Assembly (NCBI RefSeq): GCF_042242105.1
Contig: NC_092029.1
Coordinates: 21,004,885-21,068,884 of the forward strand
DNA from: Pempheris klunzingeri
Taxonomy: Eukaryota; Chordata; Actinopteri; Acropomatiformes; Pempheridae
Reading direction: 5' to 3'
DNA: 64,000 nt
Made by a program: the position numbers and the translations under genes. The notes beneath the pieces are model-generated. The model saw only the letters and a program-made list of their open reading frames with translations, did not search any database and was not told where the DNA came from. This document shows positions 10,540 through 21,930 of this stretch, in pieces (position 1 is the first letter of the stretch; every line of letters begins with the position of its first letter).

Positions 10540-13138
10540 TGCTGTCTGTGTTTTGGTCATTTCCCCTCCCCTTGGTGCTCAGAGCCCCAGGGGACAGCAC
10601 ACAGTCACACTACCTGACAGGCTACTATAGGAGTTATCTGCTGAAATTAAAACCCAAGGCAGATGCAGTGTGCAGACCTGCAATGTATAGAGCCATTACA
10701 ATGTCAAAGAAGTTACCTCCTATGACCGCTGAAGCACCCAGTAAGGCAAGTTTTATATCTTTACATATCCTGTTGTATATCTTGTTTGACATGTCCTTTG
10801 TGTGCGTCAGCCCCGGGAAGAGTAGCTGCTAATGTTGCGGCAGCAAATGGGGACCTGAAATGAGAAACCCGCTTTTAACCCTCCACGATAGAATTCAAAA
10901 GATGCTGCATTATAGTTTTGTTTATCAAATCAACATTTAATTTTATGTTGGAATAATATTTGGGCACGTGTGAGTACAGGATAACAGGAAAAAAAAAGTT
11001 TGAACTTAGTTGTAATGAGAAAAAGTGATCAGTGTGTGTTAAGCTGAGCCGACCGAACCCAACTGTCTCGACCATGATACTCAGAAGAGGGCAGGGAGTG
11101 ATGTGTTGGAGTAAAACTCACATTTTCCTTGATGGAAATCACCCAAATCTTAAAAGGAGTTCTCATACATGTCACAACCTGCCCAAAATGAGTTTTGACC
11201 TTTTTCAGTCCACTTGGGCTGAAAATAACAACACTGCTGACGTCATGACTTCTGAAATATTTCAAAGACTTTTGGTTTTAGCAACTTTGGGGCAGTCTAC
11301 AATGGTGGGAAACACACAGCAGGTATTAGTTCATTAGTAACTTGCACATAGACGCAGCATTGACTGCTTTGGCCCGTTCCTGTGATGCATCAAGCATTAT
11401 AATAGTTTTTATTCCGAAGAAGTGCAGCTCTCCTGCTTCTGTGTGTGCGTTCACAGGCCAGTCTTGGCTGGTCCAATATGGCAGCGACGTTGACGTACGC
11501 TCCAAAGGCAAATGCAGCGTCTATGTATACATGTGTATGATTGGGTTGTTCACTCTCTCAGGAAAAGAGTCTGAAAGAATTGAACTCGCACATGATTTTT
11601 GGATCTGTTTGTCTGCTTCATCAGGTCACCTCGAGTGACAAGCCGCCGTTGCTGTAAAAGTCAGCAGACTTTCATCGTGCATGCTTCCTCACATTGCTCA
11701 CAGGGTATGCCATCAGTCACACGGACCAGATGGTGGCACCAGAGCATTTGAATGAATTGCAATCAAAACCTGTGATATATCATATTCTTTCCTTGGGGAG
11801 CGCTTTGTTTGCAGCGTTCAGTGAAGGGGAGGTGACCGTTTTCAGGAGATTTCTTTTTTTATTTCAAACTTGAAAGAGCATACAATAGTAACATCAGAAC
11901 ATTTATAAAAATGAATATTCCTAAAGACTAAGAAAACTGAAATAAGAACCATAAACAAGCGCAAATGAAAATACTAAAGCATGTCAGTAATAAACTAGTA
12001 CAAAGCAGTACGGCACCACAACAAACACGATACATACATAAGAACTGCAGCTCTTTCCTGTTTTTGCTTTGGGAATATAGAGCGTTGAATGTGCTGACCC
12101 TTCCCAGCATGAGTCTTGAACACTGGAGCCCCTCACCTCCTCAGAGAGTGTCGAACGTCAGTCTTCTCGTATTACCCACGAGAGTTCCGCTTCAATGAAT
12201 GGTTTTGATCACGATGTCCGCTGTGAGCCACACGACTTGAGCGGCTCGACGCTCACGCACAGGAAGAATCACTCTCACGTTCAAACTGAGCAACAGCACC
12301 TCGAGCCAGGAGATGACCCGACAGGGCAGAGAAACAGGAGCTGGTGATGATAGGACTGAATAGGCAGAGTGGCCCTAATCCCTCCTTGCTGTATTTGTCT
12401 ACTTCTTTTGTGTCAACAGTATAGACACACACTCCCCCCGCAAGGAATCCCATTTCAGATGAATTACTGAATACCAACTGGAATGTGCGTGTCTTTAAGC
12501 CAGTACTCATGCCCCGCTGAGAAGAATTGAACATGTTTGACAGCTGAAATACGAGGGCCATATGATCCTCTAGCATTTTCTCCAAACTGACGTTAACATG
12601 AGAAGTTTCTGTGAAGATGTTTTTGCGCTCCTCCATAAAAGTCGAGCGACTGAGGCATGTTTGTCTCGACAGAGAGATCTCCACAAACAGGGTCAGAAAG
12701 GGGTTACCTAAGATAGATCTTGTGTTATGAAACTTTTTGAATGAGAGAAGGCAGGGAAGCAGACAAAAGCAGCTGCGTGGCCATCATCACACAGCAGCTC
12801 CTCCCTCACAGAGCAAACCCCTCCCTCCGACTTTGGATCACTCCCAACACAGAGGTTAAATCACCCTCAGAGAGCTCCACAGCTCACTACAGAGACCGGC
12901 AGGTTTCTTACTGACTGGAGCACAGCTCAGGTGTGGCTGCGTCTGATACCTTCTCTGCCTGTTAATCATCAGTCTGACACATATTATCTCAGACATTTGA
13001 ATGACGCTTGGCTGTCTGCTTTTATCCTCCCGTGCATCTTTGGCAGCTCTATTTTAGAGAGGTTTGGACCTACTGAATCAGACCTGATCAGTTACTGAGT
13101 TGCTCATCTACAGTGTGCATCTAGAAAAAGCCGCAAAA

Positions 13139-16100
13139 ATGAATTTTGATGAAATTCTCTGCCTTATCGGGGGCTTTGGGAAGTTCCAGAGGATTTTGTA
13201 TGTGTGGATCTGTTTACCTCAGATCTTTCTGGCGTTCCACATGCTGGTCTCTATCTTCACCGGGGCTGTTCCTCCACATTTATGCCGCTCCATGTCAGCG
13301 GGTGCCACGGCCTCATCGAACTTCAACCTCAGCCTTCAGTCGGCCCCTGATGGCTGGTCTGAGCTGTCCTGCGTGGCCCCCTTCAACCGCAGTGGTGCTG
13401 TCGCTCTTGGCGATGGACACCCTGTTGGGACCTGCCAGGGAGGCTGGGAGTATAGCACAGAGACCTTCCAAAGCACCACAGTAACTGAGGTGAGCAAAAA
13501 ACCTTTTTACCGTATACCTACTTTTATACCGAACACTGGGGCTCCATGCAGCGGTGGTTGGCCTTAGTTTTATTACAGTGTGCTCTGGTGATATCTGAAA
13601 TGGGGTTAATCAGAGTTTCGGTCGGGTGATGGACTCCTGCAGTGCAGGCATCCTCTAGGCCCTCCCACACAGCCATCCTGCCAAGTTTTGTAACCTGGAG
13701 CATGGGCAGCAGGAGCAGTTACGTGACTCAAATGCCGTGATTGGACGAGGCGATGTCACATGCGCCAGCACGATGGGTCAGCTGCAGTGGCCAGAGTCAC
13801 CGGACAGCAGGAAGGACATCTGCAGTTGATTTCAAAGTCTGTGGAAGTTGGCCAGTACTCCACTGGGGGCCTTGATGGGAAGATGACCTGGCCTCAGCTG
13901 TGGATAGGAGCCTCATAACGAAGGCTGCAGTTTAAATCTAGCCCCAACGAGCCTTTATTAAGATGAGACTGACACTCCAAAGGCTCCACACAGCAGCTGT
14001 GGAGTCTCACTTCTGTCAAAAATGTGTTCAAATGCTTTTCTGTGCTTTTTTTCAGTGGGATCTGGTTTGTGACAGTGCCAGTCTGAACAACATGGCCTCC
14101 TCCATCTACATGTTCGGCCTTCTAGTTGGAGCTGTTGTGTTTGGAAGCTTAGCTGATAAGTGAGTTAAACGCAGCCATCTTCAGCGCACTATTGAACAGA
14201 TGACGTGACTCCACTTGTTCTACGGTTCTGTCTGGATTACTTTGTAGAATTTCTACTTTTGATTCATCATGTGATGGTTTAGAACTTTGCATCTGTACAT
14301 TTTTTTTTTTTCAAGATGAACGATCTTGTTCCAGGTACGGCCGTAGGATCATCATCCTCATCAGTCTGGCTATTCAGGCTGTCTTTGGTGTCGCTGCTGC
14401 TTTTGCCCCTAATTTCTACGTCTACACTGCCCTTCGCTTTATGGTTGGAACATCCATCTCTGGTGTCATCATGAATGCCTTTGTCCTAGGTCAGTGTCTT
14501 ATAGAAAGTTAAATCTGTGTGCAATTTTTATCTCTGTACCTTCAGTTGGCATACGTTACCAAGTGAATGATTTTAGTTCAGTGAGAAAACCAGAAACACG
14601 ATGAAGGCTGCACAAGAAATATTCAATTGCGCTCAACACACCTACAACACATTGCTAAAAAAAAAAAGCATCTCATTTTGCACAGTGAATCATATCGTAG
14701 CTGTGCTTGTGGCTTCCACAATTAAGTCCGTCAATGAGTCGATGATGTGTATCCCCTGCTTTGATTGGGCCTGCCTGGTGTCTACGTTCCCTCAAATCAC
14801 AAAATCAAATCAAACCAATCTGTATGGCTAGACACACTGGTTTGTTCGTCACCATGGTTTTGAGATCCAACTATACAATAGTTATGGAGGTGAATAGAAT
14901 TATTTTGGTGTCTGCGGTTTGTAAAATGACTTCTGTGAAACTCTACTGTAACTGTGTTTTGCTCCTAAGATGAAGACAGAATTAATGTGCCCTTGTGCTA
15001 TGTGGTGTCACACAGGCACAGAATGGACAGGATCTAAGCAGCGGATGTTGGCTGGTATAATCACTGACTACTTCTTTGGCCTCGGCTACATTTTGCTGGC
15101 CGGAGTGGCCTACCTCATAAGAGACTGGCGTAAACTGCAGCTGGCTATCTCAGCGCCTGGCTTCCTCTTCATCTTCTACATCTGGTGAGTGGGAAGCAGA
15201 GTGTGAAATGGCTATCAAAGTGTCCTCCTGCAAGTCCAGTGGGTCAACTACAGGCATTTTGTAAGTAGGTCACCCGAGCAGGTTATCTTTTCTACATTTT
15301 AGGGTATTGCCAAAGTCAGCTCGCTGGTTAATGGCCAACGACAAGACCGAGGAAGCATGGGAGGTAGTGAGGAAAGCAGCGCAGATGAATGGGAAGCCCC
15401 TCACCAAAGATCTGGAGATGTGTCAGGTAGATGTGCAACATTTAGTTTTATTTGCTAGTCTCTAAATTTGTTTGTTTGACCTGCTTTTGTAGCAGTGTGG
15501 CTATTACAGTGTGGCTACAGTGTGGCTACAGTGTGGCTACAGTGTGGCTACAGTGTGGCTATTACAGTGTGGCTACAGTGTGGCTATTACAGTGTGGCTA
15601 CAGTGTGGCTATTACAGTGTGGCTACAGTGTGGCTATTACAGTGTGGCTACAGTGTGGCTACAGTGTGGCTATTACAGTGTGGCTACAGTGTGGCTACAG
15701 TGTGGCTATTACAGTGTGGCTACAGTGTGGCTACAGTGTGGCTACAGTGTGGCTGTCCTCTCAAACAAACGGCTCACTCTGACGCAGCCATTATTACTTT
15801 ACATAAAAGCTTTCAACACTCATTATCATTTAAACATGCAAACTACTCAAACAGCGCAGTGTTTTGTCACTTCATGTCACTTACTCCAAAGTCTCTCACT
15901 CACTGTATCACCAGGTCTATAACCTTGAAGGGAAAAGAGAGGTGAAGAGAAAACACTCGTTCATAGACCTCGTTCGAACCCCAAAAATGAGGAAGCAGTC
16001 CCTGATTGTTTTTTACCTCTGGTGAGTATGAATATGAGTACGTTTCTCTCCAACTTCCATCCAAATGTTACACAAACTTTGATAAATGGACTGTACTTGT

Positions 16101-19100
16101 ACAGCACCTTTCTAGTCTTTTAAACTCCAAGCGCTTTTACATTACATTTGCATTCACCCACTCACACCTCATCAAGGTGGAGGAGAGTTGGGGTGTCTGT
16201 ACGCCTGTGGAAGTCCACCACCAGTCCTTTGGTTTTCCCTGCGTTGATACAGAGGTGGTTCCGCTGCCATCGGGCCACACAATGGTAGAATCATCAGAGC
16301 TTTTGCAGGTGACAGGTGTGCACGTTGTGGGAGGATGATGAGGTGATGGCCCACACCGGTGTTCTCCAGCTCGTCCCTCTGAAGTGCTGGTTGTATCGTG
16401 TTGAAGGCACTGGAGAAATAAAAGAACATGATCCTGTCAGTGCTTCCAGCCTTCTCCAGGTGAGATAGAGCTCAGTGTAGGAGGAGGATGACGGCACCGT
16501 CCACCCCGATGCCAGGTTGGTAGGCAAACTGGGTGGAGATGAGCAAGTACCAGGTGCTCCAGGGTCCTCATCAGGTGGATGTTAATGCATCCACCTGTAG
16601 CTGCCAAAGTCCTGTGGGCGCAGAGTCTTAGGGACAGGTACCACACAGCTTCACCTCCCCAGCTTCAGGCTCGTGTTATAGATGTGTTCCACAAACTTCA
16701 GGAACTTGGTGCTGATACCATCTGGACCTTCTTCTCTTCCTCTTCCTGAGCTGGCTCCTCACCTAGAGTGTGTTTGCGCAGCAGGGGGACTGTGAGTTGG
16801 AGTATGTGGGGGGTGGCTGTGAGCCACACACCCGACGAAGGCAGGTGGAGGCGGGGGAGGGGGCTGCAGTAGGACTGACTGGGCTGGGGGAGGAGGAGCA
16901 GATGACTGATTGAATGTGTTGAGGAATGATTCGCCCTCTGTTGGTCCCCTGCAGAGAGTTTGGTTTCTTGTGGCCAGAGATGGTTTTCAAAACAGCTGGA
17001 CAGTCAAATATAAAAATGGATTGAAGCAGACACTGAGGCCATTACTGTGCAACTGGATGAGGAGGGGAAACTGACTTTGAATGATATAGTTCAACGTAGT
17101 TAAAGACAGCTCAGTATTTGTCATCGTTCCACTGTTCATCCCACATCTTCAGGAAGGAGGTGATGAAGTCGCCCCTGACTCTAGTCTACGTTGCACTTTT
17201 TGGTATTCACCAACTTCTCCCACTAAGCCAAGCTTAAAAACTTGTCTTTCCAATATATTTTTTGACATTTCTACGTTGTCATTATCACTTTTTATGCACA
17301 CATAGAAAATGTGCATCAAAACAGGAGGACGGAAACGAGGCTTTCCAAAAATGTGCCCTTTTTTTGTGTCAAAAAGCACGACTGTGTAATGCAGATTTTG
17401 AGCTAGTTTGAGAATTTTATGTTACTAAATGACTGAACTGAAAAGATGAAGAACAAAAAGGGCAAAAAAATAAGAGAATAAAAGAATGGGTTTCCTGCAG
17501 CAATCATTAATCACAAGTTATGCTACATTCATATGCATTCATTGATGTTTTCTAAAAGGCCAAACCAAGTGCAAAGTTTCCTGCAGAAAACACAATAATA
17601 TTGTATTTGTACTAACAAGTAACAAGTAACAAACTTTTGAAACCAAAGTATTTTGTTCCTGAATAAAAAGTAAATACAATTTCATAAAATAAATGTATTT
17701 CTAAACTTATTTACTTCTTCGTACCAGTTAACTGTATGCACATTGTTTTTTTTCCCCTGAATGTAGACTAGCTGTCTCAAATCACTGAGCAGTTAAGCTA
17801 AGACGACAAACACGAGAATCAGCAAGCAAAAAAGTTCAAAAGAAATGTTAAAACCGCACACAAATGAGTTCCGGGGACTAACAATGGGGATTAGTGACAG
17901 ATCATTAGGAACGCTGGAACGCACGCATGCGGCTCATTCCTGTTAGCGAAGCTGCTCACTGAGTACTGACCTGAGAGCTGCAGACCCACTGAGCTCAGAG
18001 CTGCAGCTGTCCACTTTGAATACTTTCAAGGGAAAGTATTGAATATCTGAAAGTTACATGACTGGTCCCCAGACTCCTGCTTGAAGTAAAGTTGCTGAAA
18101 GGTTTTCAAAGTGTCCGAGTTGGCAACAGTGTGTAGTTCAAATCCGAACCAGAGCCAGTTCAGAAACCTTTCCTGTCTCAGCAGTGATTGAAGCCCCTCA
18201 GTCAGGCAGATATTACTGGCTGTGTGTTCCTCTTTAAATGAATAGTGAGAACAAAACTCCGGAAGTCTGGACTTTTGAAGTTTTTGAAATAAGGCTTTCT
18301 CTCCTCGTGCCATCCGCACGAACACACTGCCATTTAGCAAAGAGGTGGCTGAGGGCAGGCATGGTTCCTCTTCAAGATTCAAAGATTCAAAGCGTTTATT
18401 ATCATGTGTGCAGTACAGAAACAGGTTTCCCTGTACAATGAAAATCTTACTTTGCCATCCACACTGAATGCCTAAGAGTTTAAAAAGAGTGAAAGAGAAG
18501 AAGATAAAATATAAACTACTATTACTAATATAGATATATTTACATAATAACAACATTATTAACATAAAGCAAAGTGAATGTGCAGATTAGAGGTAGTTGG
18601 GTGTTGTTGACTCCTATCGGCTGTTAAGGAGCCTGATGGCAGAGGGAAAGAAGGAGTTTCTCAGTCTGGACGTCCTGCACTTCAGACTCCTGTACCTCCG
18701 GCCTGAGGGGAGGAGAGTGAACAGTCTGTGTTGGGGGTGGGAGGGGTCCTTGATGACGGAGGCAGCCCTCCGGTGGACTCTGCGTCTGTAGATGCTCTGC
18801 AGAGAGGGCAGGGGAGTCCTGGTCCTCACCACACGGTGATGCCGCCGGTCAAGATGGACTCAACAACGCAGCTGTAGAAGTTGGTGAGGATTTTTGACGA
18901 CACGCCAAACCTCCTCAGCCTCCTCAGGAAGTCCAGCCGCTGCTGGGCCTTCTTCACCAGCTGTGTGGTGTTCAGGGTCCAGGTGAGGTCCTCGTTGATG
19001 TGGACCCCCAGGTATTTCAAGGTGCTCACCCTCTCCACTTCCTGACCGCGGACGAGCAGTGGCTGATGAGGGCTAAACACTGTGAACACTGTGATAGGAT

Positions 19101-21380
19101 CTCTTGATACTGAAACAGTTTGGCATGGTATGGTATGGTGTGCTATGTTGTGTTAATGAAATTCCAAAGGAGAACCAAGACCTAGAGTTATGGATCACTG
19201 CTACCCACAATTTTATATTTTGTTTGTTGCTCCATTGTTGTATCACTAACTCCAAGTGCTTAGATGTAAAAGTGTGTGCTGAACTCCTGATGAAAGGCGT
19301 TACACTGTCCTCCAAGATGATGCTGTTCCTCTACCTCTTCCTGCCTGACTCAGGTTCGCCAACGTGCTCGTGTACTACGGCCTGTCCCTCAACATCTCGG
19401 ACTTTGGAATGAACATCTATCTGACCCAGATGATCTTCGGCCTGGTGGAGATGCCGGCGCGCACCATCACCCTGTTCACCCTCAACCGCACCCGCAAGAT
19501 CTCCCAGCTGGCTTTCCTGGCTGTGGGCGGCACAGCCTGCCTGCTGACCATCTTCATCCCCAGCAGTGTGGGCAATCTCCATGTTTCTCCCACGTTTCCA
19601 GTCTGTGTCAGAAGTTTCTCTGCTCACTTTTCTCTGACCCTCTCCTCTAGACCTGTCCATCCTTAAAACTGTGCTGGCCATGATTGGGAAATTTGGGATC
19701 ACAGCCTCTCTTTCCATTATTTACGTCTACTCGGCTGAGGTGTTCCCTACTGTCGTCAGGTGAGCGTGTCCCTCCCAAACACCCCTCTCTGCTCCTGACT
19801 TAAAAAGTCTTGCCCCTTAACAAAGATTTTCCTAGTGGACTAGTACTTGTTAGTTTAAGCCATTCATTGAGACATCTGTGAAAAACTGTTTAACCGCCTC
19901 AGCAATCAGCCGTGTAAATGGAGCTGTCTGTCCCTTGACTGACTTCTGCCACTTCCACTGTCCCTCATTTCAAATGAAAAGCCCTCCAGCCACGTAGATA
20001 TTCAGTGAATTTTGACAAATGGAGTTTGAGGTTTTTTTTTTTCCTGCAACCAACTAGCCAAAGAAAACTTGTTTGACTACGTCTCTCCTCGTCAGCTAAC
20101 ACGACTAGAAGCTTCCTCGGCCACATTTGATGCAGCCTCTTCATTGGCCAGTGATTTATGACCCTCATTTTGAAATCGAGCCACTTCCGATGATGTTGTT
20201 ACTGAGGTGGGATGTCAGAAAAGCCCTTTGACTCAAAGTAATAAGCAGTCTATTGTGTAGTGTGCACAGGACTGTGGTAATGTTTTGGTAGCTTGATTCT
20301 GCAGGGATTTGTCAATTGCATTCATTTATCATGGAGCACTGCAGCTCTCACAGCAAACTCAGACACACGGAGGCTTCTGCACAACTGAGCTTGGTTTATG
20401 ATATTAGCAGCTCAGGACAGAATAAAGACAAGCTGTTAGTTGTTGTTCCGGTTGTTTTCTGAAGGCTCATCACACCTTTGAGTACTGTGGCACAAGCTTT
20501 TCTGTTAACCGTCCTTTCCTGTTTGCTCCATTATGCTGTAATTATAAGACATAAAAATGATGCAAGTAGTTCAATGATTTAATCTGACCGTTTAATCCAA
20601 ATACAATAATATACATTTTGAGGATGATACAGAGGCAGACATAGTCAAACAAAGATAAACTTAAACGTATATCTGTTATATACTGACAAAGGCGGGACTT
20701 TCTCCACAGATCAGGTTGTTATAATGTATGATAAGGTTGTGGTGCAGGGAGTGGACTGCTGGGATATATGCGTGTCCATTAGGAGCACCTATGCCGTATT
20801 CACTGAGAGGTGTTTGTGATATTTTTCCAACCTCATTTATATGATTGAGGCTAAAGAACCAAACCACTTCTCTGAGTAAGATGAGACTTATTATAGAAGC
20901 TCAAGAGCCTCATCACACTTCTCTGTCACTCCCAGACAAAACGGGATCGGCATTGGCTCCATGTGTGCTCGGACCGGAGGGGTCCTCGCTCCCATGATGT
21001 ATCTCCTGAAGAGCATCAGCCCCCAGGCTCCCATGGTGCTGTGTGGGCTCTGCCCCCTGCTGGGCTCTGCCCTCACCCTGCTGCTGCCTGAGACAGCCAA
21101 CAAGCCCCTGCCGGACACCATTGAAGATGTAGAGGGATCCGACCTCAGGTTAGACAACACCGCTTTTAGACCGTTGACCATTTAGTTGTGTGGGCTTTAC
21201 AGTGCCTGGCTCTGAGATTTGTTGGTGGTGTGCAGCTGCTACACTTTAAGACTTCTTTCCTTTGTAGGAAATGCTCTGTTATTGTCGGCTGATTTCCAAA
21301 AGAAGGGCCTGAAGATCCACAGTGTGAAATTCTTTTTAGTGTCTGGTTACATTTTTATCAATGAATAGATGAATGAATAA

Positions 21381-21438
<58 letters not shown>

Positions 21439-21589
21439 TCTGTACCAGACAAGAGTTGCACTGAGGCTCACAGCTGATCTGAATGAAATGTTTCCATCTT
21501 TCAGTGAGGAGGATGGCAGCGTGAAGCCAGTCATCTTTGAGACTTCTCTGAGGACAGCAGGCGCCGTCGGCGGCACCAGGACGGACTGA
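13139..21589 (+). CDS. SLC22-family transporter, organic anion transporter clade (SLC22A7/SLC22A13-like), complete
   Basis: This is a twelve-helix MFS plasma-membrane transporter, predicted to move organic anions. Ten exons: 13139-13489, 14056-14159, 14335-14489, 15016-15184, 15303-15426, 15915-16021, 19354-19565, 19651-19759, 20936-21148 and 21505-21589. Phases join to a 542-residue protein, the usual SLC22 length. The start has a good context (AAAATGA). Family marks are the N-terminus [15 protein letters not shown]; a large extracellular loop with sequons at N63 and N83 and [28 protein letters not shown]; the MFS motif GSLADKYGRR (147-156); [50 protein letters not shown]; and [17 protein letters not shown]. 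From memory the N-terminus looks like SLC22A7 (OAT2) and the middle and C-terminus more like SLC22A13 (OAT10), so I give no symbol. It does not resemble SLC22A16, the carnitine transporter elsewhere on human 6q21. The exon 7 donor (A/GTGTGG) is weak but needed for frame. Confidence 0.93.
15493..15754. repeat. Minisatellite, 22 copies of an 11/14-bp unit in slc22 intron 5
   Basis: There are 22 head-to-tail units with no gaps. The short unit is CAGTGTGGCTA (11 bp) and the long unit is CAGTGTGGCTATTA (14 bp). Copies 1, 6, 8, 10, 12, 15 and 18 are long; the last copy is cut to 10 bp. Apart from the TTA insertion the units are identical, which points to recent expansion. The array is followed about 160 bases later by exon 6. 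Confidence 0.98.
16083..16170. mobile_element. Fragment of a common teleost interspersed repeat
   Basis: The block reads AAATGGACTGTACTTGTACA, then GCACCTTTCTAGTC, CCAAGCGCTTTTACATTACA and CATTCACCCACTCACAC. I recognise this pattern as a repeat found in many fish genomes, usually with TATATAGCGC in the first block. It directly abuts the LINE fragment on its right. Confidence 0.55.
16170..16990 (-). mobile_element. Decayed non-LTR retrotransposon (LINE) fragment, reverse transcriptase region
   Basis: Read on the - strand, broken pieces of a reverse transcriptase appear in order: [20 protein letters not shown] near 16735-16680, [15 protein letters not shown] near 16640, [15 protein letters not shown] near 16570, [15 protein letters not shown] near 16530, [16 protein letters not shown] near 16425, TGVGHHL, SDDSTIV near 16290, and [17 protein letters not shown] near 16260-16205. 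Frameshifts, stops and a deletion between the last two blocks show it is dead. It lies in intron 6 of the slc22 gene, antisense to it. The superfamily (CR1/L2/Rex-like) is inferred from memory. Confidence 0.8.
17000..18367. other. Unassigned part of slc22 intron 6
   Basis: AT-rich sequence between two LINE fragments. No transporter exon is missing here, since exon 6 joins exon 7 in phase. Part of 17000-17400 may be the upstream linker of the LINE, but no domain can be named. Confidence 0.4.
18368..19090 (-). mobile_element. Decayed LINE fragment, C-terminal end of ORF2 and 3' tail
   Basis: On the - strand two frames carry the end of a LINE polymerase: [20 protein letters not shown] through [20 protein letters not shown] (19040-18826), then [20 protein letters not shown] through [20 protein letters not shown] and [12 protein letters not shown] (18820-18620). 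A stretch expected between these blocks is missing around 18830, so there is an internal deletion with a frame change. The 3' end at about 18368-18395 shows repeated GATTCAAA-type tails. It sits antisense in slc22 intron 6, separate from the reverse transcriptase fragment at 16170-16990. Confidence 0.82.
21381..21438. repeat. (GATA)n microsatellite, about 14.5 copies
   Basis: A pure ATAG/GATA tetranucleotide run of 58 bases in the last intron of the slc22 gene, ending about 65 bases before the terminal exon. Confidence 0.97.
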
Positions 21590-21909
21590 TGAGCGGCTAC
21601 AGTACCCGTGTGAGCCGCCGCATCTCATGAGGCAGGCAGGATTTTTCCGGACTACTCTAAAGGCATAGGTCTATGCTTCCAGTGGAAGTCAAGATAAGCT
21701 GTTGTTTTTATGGGTCTGTGCAAGATACCCTGATTCTGAACACTCATGCAGCAGTTTGAGTGTCAGTGTTTTTCCTCTTTTTCATTTTTGTACAACTTTG
21801 TTTTTATGTGCCGTCTTTGAATTAGTTCCACTGTGTTCATCAGCTAACATTTTTGTACTTTCTCAAAATTAAAATCTTACAGTCAGGTGGAGGTAAAACA
21901 TGAGTCCTC

Positions 21910-21915
21910 AATAAA
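21910..21915 (+). terminator. Candidate poly(A) signal of the slc22 gene
   Basis: AATAAA lies 321 bases after the TGA of the slc22 gene, in an otherwise non-coding stretch. An upstream ATTAAA-type variant lies near 21869. This sets a likely 3' UTR of about 340 bases. Confidence 0.6.
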
Positions 21916-21930
21916 TACAGAAATATAGAA

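Larger units (their letters stand above)
7171..13138. other. Intergenic region between divergent ccn6 and slc22 genes
   Basis: About 6 kb separate the two start codons, so both promoters should lie here, near 7200 and near 13000, but no convincing TATA box is seen for either. Contents that can be supported are a short GATA run (about 8316-8337), a CA run (8917-8936), a transposon 3' tail (9195-9269), a small palindrome (10194-10217), a 28-bp tandem array (10390-10539) and a perfect CRE octamer TGACGTCA (11238-11245). A 143-codon open frame on the - strand at 12253-12684 was not accepted as a gene. The remainder is unassigned AT-rich sequence. Confidence 0.6.

Noticed and set aside
12253..12684. 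A 143-codon open frame on the - strand upstream of the slc22 gene
   Set aside because: No domain or homologue is recognised. Several frames of this length are expected by chance in 64 kb on six frames. It may be a decayed exon but cannot be supported from sequence alone.
15452..15945. Three overlapping open frames of 95-156 codons rich in CGYSVA repeats
   Set aside because: They are produced by the 11/14-bp minisatellite inside an intron whose flanking exons join in phase.
18026..18565. A 179-codon open frame on the - strand
   Set aside because: It runs across the 3' end of a LINE fragment into unrelated AT-rich intron, so its two halves have different origins, and no domain is recognised.
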